This document shows positions 57,321 to 64,000 of a stretch of DNA of 64,000 nt, one piece after another. Made by a program: the position numbers and the translations under genes. Below the pieces are notes generated by a model that was given only the letters and a program-made list of their open reading frames with translations, was not told the origin of the DNA and did not search any database. The DNA comes from Mucilaginibacter rivuli (lineage in GTDB: Bacteria; Bacteroidota; Bacteroidia; Sphingobacteriales; Sphingobacteriaceae). Positions within the stretch are counted from its first letter, which is position 1. Each line of letters starts with the position of its first letter. The stretch spans positions 496,001-560,000 of the forward strand of contig NZ_JAHXPQ010000003.1 of assembly GCF_019391655.1 (NCBI RefSeq). Reading direction: 5' to 3'.

Positions 57321-57332
57321 TGATATAAATCA
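57321..57332. promoter_or_regulatory. FNR-like palindrome upstream of nirB
   Basis: TGATATAAATCA fits TGAT-N4-ATCA and lies 167 bp before the nirB start. Same half-sites as at 53208-53219. Confidence 0.55.
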
Positions 57333-57462
57333 TATTTTATTGATAAAATGAAATAAAATTTAGTTTTTACATGAAATTATGATTTTAACGCCATAAAAAA
57401 CGAATCATTTTTTAATAAATTAATAAAAACAACAAAAAACACCTGAAATAATTCCCAACACT

Positions 57463-57816
57463 ATGAAAATACGCATCAAAGGCAACTCAATTCGGTACCG
57501 TTTAACAAAAACAGACGTAAATACCCTAAGTGAAACAGGATATATTGAAGAACATACCGATTTTGGAGCGCAAACATTGGTATATGCTTTACAAAGTAAA
57601 AAAAGCGGTGGCATGGCAGCGATGCTGGAGAACCAGGAAATAACATTGTATATATCTGATGAAATGGTAACCGAATTAACCACTACAGACAGGGTTGGTT
57701 TTGACTATCACGACGGGCCCTTATATTTATTGGTTGAAAAAGACTTTACCTGCCTTGATAATGTTGCCGAAGACCAAAGCGATAATTATCCCAACCCATT
57801 GGCAACGGCTGTATAA
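57463..57816 (+). CDS. DUF7009-like small protein of unknown function
   Basis: 117-aa soluble protein with no signal peptide: MKIRIKGNSIRYRLTKTD at the start, alternating beta strands, an acidic C-terminus. It resembles the uncharacterised DUF7009 family of Bacteroidota. Divergent from nirB and sharing its control region, so a link to nitrite metabolism (for example regulation or protection) is plausible. No catalytic or metal-binding motif stands out; one cysteine only. Confidence 0.65.
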   Translation: MKIRIKGNSIRYRLTKTDVNTLSETGYIEEHTDFGAQTLVYALQSKKSGGMAAMLENQEITLYISDEMVTELTTTDRVGFDYHDGPLYLLVEKDFTCLDNVAEDQSDNYPNPLATAV

Positions 57817-57973
57817 CCCCGCAGCGACCTTACCCCCTCCCCATTATATCAACCGGACAATGCTTTATTGTTCGGGCATGGCCCACATAACAGTACAGGA
57901 TGCTATAGTTGCGATATTAGCTCATTTTTATAGCGCCATTACCTGTTTAAACAGGCCTAAATATATTGCTACC

Positions 57974-59563
57974 ATGATTAGAAACATTGCTTGCACCACA
58001 CTATACCTGTGCTTTTTGATATGCACCTTTGCAAAAGCGCAAACACAAAACATTAAAAATGATGTATTTTGGGATACACGTGACGGGCGCCCCATATATA
58101 GCCAGGGCGGCGGCATATTTCGGTTTACTGATCCGGTTAGCGGGGTAAAAAAATATTACTGGTATGGTGTACATTATTTAGGTGCCGAAGTTTATCGTAA
58201 AGACCCATCGGTAACATATAAAGGCAGCGGCTTTGCATCTGTAACCTGCTACAGCTCTACCGATATGGTAAAATGGAGCTTTGAGGCAGATGTGCTAACT
58301 AAAGAAAGCATAAACCCTTCGGGAAGGGTTGGCTGGGTAGGCCGTTTAGGTGTGGCCTATATTAAGGAATTGAACAAGTACGCCATGTTTGTTCAGCATA
58401 GCGGTAAGGTGCTTATTGCGGTAGCCGATTCGCCAACAGGGCAGTTTACCTTGCACCAGGAGATTAGCATGGAAGCAATGATAGGGACGAGCAATACGGG
58501 CGATCAAACTGTATTTACCGATGAAGATACCGGGATATCTTACCTTATTTACTCGTACGGTAAGGGCCGCAACAAAATTTATGTTTCTGAAATTGGGGTA
58601 AAGGATGGCAAAGTGAACCTGTTAGATTGTAAACAGGTTTTCCAGGGGGCAAGCCGCGAGGGGAATTGCATGTTCAAATACAAAAGCAGGTATTATATGT
58701 GCGCATCAAACATATACGGATGGGATGCTTCCTTCGCTTATTTTTTGGTTGCCGATAACATCAGGGGGCCATATACGCCATTTAACAATATGCAGGTAAT
58801 GGATGGTTGCGCCGATGATTACGCGCACGTTACCCAAACCGGCTTTTTCTATACCATAAAAGGCAGCAAGCAAGAAACAGTTATTTACTGCGGCGACCGT
58901 TGGGCTGACTTTGCAGGCAATGGTTTAGGGTACAACCAATGGTGCCCGCTTTCCTTCAACGGTAAAAATCCATATTTTAATTCGCTCAGCTCATGGAATT
59001 TAAATGCGCAAACCGGCGAATGGAACGTAGCCGATGATAACAACTATGTAAAGAACGGCAGCTTTGAGGCCGACCGTAAAAATATACCCAGCCCGGTTAA
59101 ACCTGTGCAAAAACAACTAACAGGCTGGGAAACTACTATTTTATCAGGGCATCCAATAGTAATTGGCTCTGCAGACTCGATAGTTTTAAACCATGTGAAC
59201 AGCGAAGCCGACAGGAAAATAGTGACAGGCGAAAAGAGCCTGAATATTACCGACAAGGTAAATTTTAAACGAAAGGTATCACAGATAATTTCGTCTTCGC
59301 CTTTTGTACAACTCCCAGACGGACTTTATACCTTAACTGCAAAGGTGAAAAACAGTAAAGGTTTTAACAAGCTTGAAATGTATGCTGATAATAGAGGCAA
59401 CCGTGTTAATTATGCTATCCAAAACGAAAACACATCATGGCAAACCATCAGCATATCCAATATCCCCGTTAAGGGCGGCAAAGTTGAAATTGGCTTTACG
59501 GCAGATGGCGCAGCAAATGCCTTTTGTTATGTGGATGATATCGCTTTACTAAAAGCTCAATAA
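57974..59563 (+). CDS. Secreted GH43-like glycosidase with C-terminal jelly-roll domain
   Basis: 529 aa from the start at 57974 (MIRNIACTTLYLCFLICTFA), which gives a normal signal peptide ending AKAQ; the frame stays open further upstream without good reason. The catalytic region (about 25-340) is a five-bladed propeller as in GH43: WDTRDGRPIYSQGGGIF near the start, DQTVFTDEDTG in the middle, SREGNCMFKYKSRYYMCAS with the likely acid glutamate, and DDYAHVTQTGFFY. The last 160 residues form a carbohydrate-binding-like jelly roll (VKNGSFEAD, YVDDIALL). Likely an arabinan- or galactan-side-chain enzyme. It stands alone between a regulator-linked gene and a convergent receptor. Confidence 0.8.
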   Translation: MIRNIACTTLYLCFLICTFAKAQTQNIKNDVFWDTRDGRPIYSQGGGIFRFTDPVSGVKKYYWYGVHYLGAEVYRKDPSVTYKGSGFASVTCYSSTDMVKWSFEADVLTKESINPSGRVGWVGRLGVAYIKELNKYAMFVQHSGKVLIAVADSPTGQFTLHQEISMEAMIGTSNTGDQTVFTDEDTGISYLIYSYGKGRNKIYVSEIGVKDGKVNLLDCKQVFQGASREGNCMFKYKSRYYMCASNIYGWDASFAYFLVADNIRGPYTPFNNMQVMDGCADDYAHVTQTGFFYTIKGSKQETVIYCGDRWADFAGNGLGYNQWCPLSFNGKNPYFNSLSSWNLNAQTGEWNVADDNNYVKNGSFEADRKNIPSPVKPVQKQLTGWETTILSGHPIVIGSADSIVLNHVNSEADRKIVTGEKSLNITDKVNFKRKVSQIISSSPFVQLPDGLYTLTAKVKNSKGFNKLEMYADNRGNRVNYAIQNENTSWQTISISNIPVKGGKVEIGFTADGAANAFCYVDDIALLKAQ

Positions 59564-59575
59564 CCTACCTCACAT

Positions 59576-59611
59576 AAAAAGAGCGCGCCTTAATTAAGGC
59601 GCGCTCTTTTT
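59576..59611. terminator. Bidirectional terminator between convergent genes
   Basis: A perfect 36-bp palindrome with GC-rich arms (GAGCGCGCC) bounded by A5 and T5, so a U tract follows the stem on both strands. It closes the GH43-like gene and the beta-barrel receptor gene. Confidence 0.92.
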
Positions 59612-59633
59612 ATATTATTAATGTTGATGTTGC

Positions 59634-62495
59634 TTATTCGCCACCCGGGCCGCCACCACCCGGACCACCAAAGCCGCCACGCGGACCACCATCGCGAGGG
59701 CCACCATCAGGGCCGCCCGATGGGCGTGTGCCACCTGCAAAGTTTTGCAGCCTTAATGTAAAGGTTAGCAAGAAATACCTGCCCAACTTATTACTCTGTG
59801 TTTGGTTAATGTAGCTACCATTTTGCGTGGTGCTGTAGCCTGTATTCTGGTTAAACAGATCGAAAGCCGATAAGCGCAATGCGCCAACGTTTTGTTTTAA
59901 AAACTTCTTCTCTACATAAGCATTTAAAATGTTAGGGTTGGTTGCACCTGTATAATTATAGTACATGGTGCGGGTAAAATCGTAACTCAGGGTTACTGTT
60001 TTGTTAAAGTAGTTTTTACCGTTCAGGCCTACGGTTAGTGTTTGCAGGTTGTTGGCCAGGTTATTTTGCGTTAATGAGTTGTTAATACCTGTAACACCAT
60101 AACTGGTACTTACCTCGGCATCAATAACATCCTGTATGCTGGTGCGGAATTTAACGCCTTGCGTAACATTGATGGCTTTGGCTATGTTTTGCTCGGTAGT
60201 CATTACGTAGGTTGTTGGCGCTACATTGCTGATATATGCTATGTTATTGCTGTAGCTGATGTTCCCATTAAAACTCAAGGTATATTTACGCTCCTGGAAA
60301 GGTTTTGAGTACACATAGTTACCCGATGCCATATAAAAACCACCCGCATTTAAATATTGGGTAAGCGTAGTACCTTGCAGCTTAGTATTTGGCGTATACG
60401 TTTGCGGGTAAGTAATGGTGTTAGCCACTATCTTATCATTAGTTTGGGTGAATTGTAAACCCGCGAACAATACATTACCGGTTTGAAAATCGAACTTATT
60501 ATAACGTAACGATAGGTTATTGTTAAACTCCGGTTTCAAATCGGCGTTACCTTGTACCGGGTACAGGCTGTTCGAAAAATCGGTTACGGGTTGTAATTCA
60601 CTGTACGTTGGCTGGTTGCTTGCACCGCTATAGTTAAAGTTAAAAGATTGGTTGCGCGATACATTGTATACAAAGCGTGCCGTTGGTGCAAAGTTATAGG
60701 TAGTTACACTTGTATTTACACCTGTTTTAGCTGAGTAGCCGCTCAGTACAGCAGGCTGGAAAGCCATACCTAAAGTGTAGTTATATTTTTGTTCGATAAA
60801 GCGGTAGTTAAGCCCTATCCTGTTGGTGATAAAATTGAAAGCGTAATTGTTACTCAACAGATCATAATGATTGCGCGAGCCTGAGGTAGCAAGGGTATCG
60901 TTTTCCTTATCGGATGTGGTGTGGGCGTAATGATAAGCGTAATTCAACTCCAAATATGATGTTTTGCTTAATGGCTCCAGGTATGATACTGCCGCGCCCA
61001 CGCTATCCAGTTTTACATCGGTGCTTATCAATTGATTGGCTGGCGCACTTGCCGAACCCGCAATGTAATTATAAACCGGATTTTGTGTTTGCGTCAAAGC
61101 GGTTGAACCGGCGCTAACGTTAACGCTCAGGTTACGGCCCCTTGTCATAAACTTATGGTTAAACAATACATTAGCCCCTACATTTGGCGAGCTTGAGTTT
61201 AAAGTAGAATTTAAATTATAGTTACTTAGCAATGCACCACTGCGTGTAAGCAAACTTGTTTGCGCTGCCGAGGTATTGATACTTGCATAAGTTAGCGTAG
61301 GCACTATTTTTAAATAATTAAGGGTATCCATCTTATACTCAATATTCAGGTTAAAGCGATGGTTGGCTTTTTCATCAGTTTGTGTACTGCTTAAGCTATT
61401 GATGCTTGGTGTTGTTAACGATGTATTGTTTTGAGTGGTTGAACTGGTAGTGTTTACCGTGTTATCAGAAAAGCTGTAGCTGCCATAAACAGATATTTTT
61501 TTACCCCACTGATCGCGATAGTTTAAACCTGCCGAGCGGGCCGCGGTAATACCATTACCACCGGTAGATGTACCGCCTCCGCCACCACCGCCGCCCGGGC
61601 CACCACCACGGGGACCGCCACCGCCAAAGGTAAACAGGTTGGTATTTGTGTTGTTCAGGTTAGCTAAAGCCGCTATCTGCTGGTCGCCATTAAATTTGAA
61701 TAATGAACCTGAACCCAGGTAACGGTTGGCTTCATTTTTACCCAATATGGCATTTTGCGCATCCGCGCCTTCGCCTGCGTTAAGCTGGCCAAAGTAGCCA
61801 TAATTTTTATCAGCCCTTATGGTAATGTTTAATATCTTTTCAGGATCGCCGGTTTTAACGCCGGTAAGGTTGGCCTGGTCGCCGTAGTCATCAATGATCT
61901 GTACATTTTGTACAATATTGGCAGGCAGGTTTTGTGTGGCGGTTTTCACATCGCCACCAAAAAAATCTTTACCATTTACACGCACTTTGGTAATGCTTTT
62001 GCCCTGTGCGGTTACATTACCGTTTTTATCAACATCAACCCCCGGCAGTTTTTTCAGCATGTCCTCAACCGGCGCGCCATCCTGTACTTTGTAGGCGGCG
62101 GCGTTAAACTCTAAGGTATCTTCTTTCATCTTCACCGGGATAACGCTTACAATATTTACCACATCAAGTTGTGTGCTGCTGTTTTTCAATAAGATAGTAC
62201 CCAACGAGAACGAACCCGTTGCCGGGGCGCCTGCAAATGTTTTTTGATAAGTGGTATAACCGATACCCTTAATACGAATTGTAAAAACAGGTTGGCTAAG
62301 GTTTTTAAAAATGAATATGCCATCCATACCTGTACTCATCGAGAGGCTGTCTTTGGCCGTTAACATGGTAACAGTAGCTCCCGGTACGGTAAGGCCGGTG
62401 GTATCTTTAACCAACCCGTTTACGGTGTAGCCTTGCTGGGCAAAGCCCCGTTGTGCTGTAAAAAGCATTGCGATAATTAATAATTTTTTGAACAT
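59634..62495 (-). CDS. Outer-membrane beta-barrel protein, TonB-dependent-receptor-like, with glycine-rich tracts
   Basis: 953 aa from the start at 62495 (MFKKLLIIAM), which gives a clean signal peptide ending at about 20; the frame from 62519 adds eight residues before it. A carboxypeptidase-like regulatory domain (about 23-105), a plug-like region (VEDMLKKLPGVDVDKNGNV; VRVNGKDFFGGD) and a large barrel. Two glycine-rich insertions stand out: about 291-308 and the last 30 residues, full of G-G-P and G-G-G. This is the 'outer membrane beta-barrel' subgroup, not SusC. Divergent from a LytS-type kinase gene over a 268-bp region with repeated sites; probably under its control. Ligand unknown. Confidence 0.85.
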   Translation of the reverse strand: MFKKLLIIAMLFTAQRGFAQQGYTVNGLVKDTTGLTVPGATVTMLTAKDSLSMSTGMDGIFIFKNLSQPVFTIRIKGIGYTTYQKTFAGAPATGSFSLGTILLKNSSTQLDVVNIVSVIPVKMKEDTLEFNAAAYKVQDGAPVEDMLKKLPGVDVDKNGNVTAQGKSITKVRVNGKDFFGGDVKTATQNLPANIVQNVQIIDDYGDQANLTGVKTGDPEKILNITIRADKNYGYFGQLNAGEGADAQNAILGKNEANRYLGSGSLFKFNGDQQIAALANLNNTNTNLFTFGGGGPRGGGPGGGGGGGGTSTGGNGITAARSAGLNYRDQWGKKISVYGSYSFSDNTVNTTSSTTQNNTSLTTPSINSLSSTQTDEKANHRFNLNIEYKMDTLNYLKIVPTLTYASINTSAAQTSLLTRSGALLSNYNLNSTLNSSSPNVGANVLFNHKFMTRGRNLSVNVSAGSTALTQTQNPVYNYIAGSASAPANQLISTDVKLDSVGAAVSYLEPLSKTSYLELNYAYHYAHTTSDKENDTLATSGSRNHYDLLSNNYAFNFITNRIGLNYRFIEQKYNYTLGMAFQPAVLSGYSAKTGVNTSVTTYNFAPTARFVYNVSRNQSFNFNYSGASNQPTYSELQPVTDFSNSLYPVQGNADLKPEFNNNLSLRYNKFDFQTGNVLFAGLQFTQTNDKIVANTITYPQTYTPNTKLQGTTLTQYLNAGGFYMASGNYVYSKPFQERKYTLSFNGNISYSNNIAYISNVAPTTYVMTTEQNIAKAINVTQGVKFRTSIQDVIDAEVSTSYGVTGINNSLTQNNLANNLQTLTVGLNGKNYFNKTVTLSYDFTRTMYYNYTGATNPNILNAYVEKKFLKQNVGALRLSAFDLFNQNTGYSTTQNGSYINQTQSNKLGRYFLLTFTLRLQNFAGGTRPSGGPDGGPRDGGPRGGFGGPGGGGPGGE

Positions 62496-62574
62496 ATCCT
62501 TTGGTGTTTGCGTGATCAATTGTTTTACTATGGCTCAAAGAAAAGGTGTATTTGCGGGCCTGAAAAACACGATA

Positions 62575-62602
62575 GACCATTAGGAAGAAGTAATCGACCA
62601 TT
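62575..62602 (+). promoter_or_regulatory. Direct repeat with 21-bp period (LytTR-site geometry)
   Basis: AT-A-GACCATT and AT-C-GACCATT, with GACCATT starting at 62575 and 62596, exactly 21 bp apart. LytTR regulators usually bind two 9-bp direct repeats separated by 12 bp, the same period. A third copy is inverted at 62680-62686. Confidence 0.55.
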
Positions 62603-62679
62603 GAGCCAAAACGACAAAAAAAGGTTAAAAAAAAACTTACTATTCCCGCTATATCATGCCTCATCGGTTAAAACCGCCA

Positions 62680-62686
62680 AATGGTC
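62680..62686 (-). promoter_or_regulatory. Inverted third copy of the GACCATT motif
   Basis: On the minus strand TATCGACCATTTGG, sharing ATCGACCATT with the second plus-strand copy. It lies 78 bp before the kinase start codon. Confidence 0.45.
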
Positions 62687-62763
62687 GATAGGGAATACGA
62701 TTTTGACGATCAGGCAAATGATGATCGTTTTTGTATCTTTATCATTGTTGAAAAACACAGCTC

Positions 62764-63846
62764 ATGAAACTATTGAACAGGAATAACATATATATTTTAG
62801 TACACGCTTTCTGCTGGCTTATTTTGGCATTGGGTGTGCTCTACTCGCATCCAAACAGCCCCGATATTACCATTACCAATGGCTTTTGGATAAGACAAAC
62901 CGACCTGCTCATCATCCTGATGGGGGTATTTTACTTTAATTATTATGTGCTTATCCCAGGCCTGCTTATCCGCCGTAAGGTGATCATTTACATTTTGGTG
63001 GTGATAGCCTTATTAGTTGGCGTTACCTGCCTCAATAGCTTTATCAACAGCACATTTCATCTTAATCCTTTTGTGTTTAACCATCCACGCCCGGAGCATA
63101 ATGGCCCCGGCGGCCCGGGTGGCCACCGCGACCGCCACGGACCGTTTGGATTTGAAACCTATGTACCCGGCCTGAACCTGTTGATGATAGGATTGGGTAT
63201 CACCATCAGCTTTATACAAAAATGGCAGCAGGAGGTTAACCTGCGCCAGCAACTGGAACAGGAGAAAACAGCAACAGAATTAACACTGCTCAAAGCGCAG
63301 ATCAATCCGCATTTCTTTTTCAATACGTTGAATACTATTTATTCATACACGCTGTCGGATGGAGATATTGCGCGCACGGCCATTACCAACCTGTCAAAAA
63401 TGATGCGTTATGTGCTATATGATGCTGCAGGTTTACAAACGCCTTTAAACAAAGAGATAGCTTTTATTAAAGAATATGTAGAACTGATGAAACTGCGCAT
63501 AAGTGCTAAAACTACCGTATTGCTGCAGGTGCAGGAAGGCATGGGCAACGCTATGATAGCACCAATGCTGTTTTTACCTTTTGTAGAAAATGCTTTTAAA
63601 CACGGCGTAAGCGGTGTTACCGAAGGGCAGATCAGCATCTGGATAATACATACTGCCGACAAAGTTGAGCTGATTGTGAGAAACACCGTTTACGAAACCC
63701 GCCGCGAAAGCGAAGACGACAGCAATGGTATTGGCATACTAAACACCACCCGCAGGCTCGACTTGTTATACCCCGAAAAATATACCCTTACTGCCGGCCT
63801 TGTTGCCAACTCGGAATACGAGGTTAAACTAAAACTAACGTTATGA
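62764..63846 (+). CDS. LytS/YehU-type sensor histidine kinase
   Basis: 360-aa inner-membrane kinase with four membrane helices (about 10-28, 47-65, 72-90, 135-150), a His_kinase domain with the phospho-acceptor motif INPHFFFNTLNT (His183), and an ATPase domain (MLFLPFVENAFKHGV; NGIGILNTTRRL). Between helices 3 and 4 is a short G/P/H-rich loop (EHNGPGGPGGHRDRHGPFG, about 111-129), similar in composition to the glycine-rich parts of the divergent outer-membrane protein. The stop overlaps the next start (ATGA), so kinase and regulator are translationally coupled. Confidence 0.92.
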   Translation: MKLLNRNNIYILVHAFCWLILALGVLYSHPNSPDITITNGFWIRQTDLLIILMGVFYFNYYVLIPGLLIRRKVIIYILVVIALLVGVTCLNSFINSTFHLNPFVFNHPRPEHNGPGGPGGHRDRHGPFGFETYVPGLNLLMIGLGITISFIQKWQQEVNLRQQLEQEKTATELTLLKAQINPHFFFNTLNTIYSYTLSDGDIARTAITNLSKMMRYVLYDAAGLQTPLNKEIAFIKEYVELMKLRISAKTTVLLQVQEGMGNAMIAPMLFLPFVENAFKHGVSGVTEGQISIWIIHTADKVELIVRNTVYETRRESEDDSNGIGILNTTRRLDLLYPEKYTLTAGLVANSEYEVKLKLTL

Positions 63847-64000
63847 TATTAACCTGCATAGCTATTGATGATGAACCACCTGCGCTGGAACTATTGCGCA
63901 GGTTTATACAACAAACGCCCTTTTTAAAGCTTGTGGGTAGTTTCTCCAACGCTATTGAGAGTTTGCGCTTTATCAGCGAAAACGAAGTTGACCTCATATT
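63843..64000 (+). CDS. Response regulator (probably LytTR type), N-terminal part cut by window edge
   Basis: The first 52 codons of a receiver domain: ILTCIAIDDEPPALELL has the acidic pair of the phosphorylation pocket. The phospho-acceptor aspartate and the DNA-binding domain are outside the window. The ATGA overlap with the LytS-type kinase makes a LytTR output domain very likely, because such kinases are nearly always paired with one. Confidence 0.85.
   Translation, partial: MILTCIAIDDEPPALELLRRFIQQTPFLKLVGSFSNAIESLRFISENEVDLI

Larger units (their letters stand above)
57155..57462. other. 308-bp divergent control region, nirB / DUF7009 gene
   Basis: AT-rich, no gene. It holds the leader motif on the nirB side, an FNR-like palindrome in the middle, and AATCATTTTTTA (57403-57414) on the DUF7009 side, a 12-mer also present before the Crp/Fnr gene (53329-53340). 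Confidence 0.65.

Noticed and set aside
57695..57973. Upstream extension of the GH43-like reading frame
   Set aside because: It overlaps the DUF7009 gene and would place about 90 residues before a proper signal peptide; the ATG at 57974 is the sound start.

Overview
The window comes from a Bacteroidota chromosome, most likely family Sphingobacteriaceae (Mucilaginibacter/Pedobacter-like). The evidence is SusC/SusD pairs, a hybrid two-component regulator, 'S-C-K/R-K' lipoproteins, a TTTG-N19-TAnnTTTG promoter and an absence of Shine-Dalgarno sites. Taxonomy below family is inference.

Region 1 (1-4.3 kb) is housekeeping: the 3' end of dxr, the site-2 protease rseP, hscB, a tRNA-Leu(CAA) with its terminator, and a DUF4153 membrane protein behind a promoter carrying two palindromes.

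Region 2 (4.4-33.9 kb, all minus strand) is a polysaccharide utilization locus. A 1473-aa hybrid two-component regulator is followed by FAS1-SusC-SusD-FAS1-FAS1-SusC-SusD-pectate lyase. After a terminator and an 862-bp gap comes SusC-SusD-DUF5060/DUF5605 glycosidase. The pectate lyase suggests a pectic substrate. The gap holds a broken AraC-type regulator, probably the former local regulator of the second unit.

Region 3 (34.4-41.3 kb, plus strand, visibly AT-rich) is the least explained part. It has a tandem pair of lipoproteins with an exactly palindromic eight-cysteine pattern, an O-antigen-ligase/Wzy-like membrane protein with a TPR-like tail, a transglutaminase-like lipoprotein and a double CBM9-like lipoprotein. 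It is the best candidate here for an undescribed envelope system.

Region 4 (41.4-57.8 kb) is a complete nitrate/nitrite assimilation module. The minus-strand operon runs porin, NrtA-like binding protein, permease, ATPase, NarK, a nitrate reductase fused to an FAD/BFD reductase, a rubredoxin fused to a sirohaem-reductase-like scaffold, and MobA. A cysteine-rich Crp/Fnr regulator is divergent from it, nirBD forms a second operon, and a DUF7009 gene is divergent from nirB. Both operons carry an FNR-like palindrome (TGAT-N4-ATCA) and a shared leader motif (AGGTCGCATT, then GTGCTTTAACA close to the start codon). In two copies the first element forms the loop of a hairpin whose stem differs in sequence, which suggests an RNA element.

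Region 5 (58-64 kb) has a GH43-like secreted glycosidase, an outer-membrane beta-barrel receptor with glycine-rich tracts, and a divergent LytS-type kinase with the start of its LytTR-type response regulator. The divergent promoter region carries GACCATT repeats exactly 21 bp apart, the usual geometry of a LytTR site.
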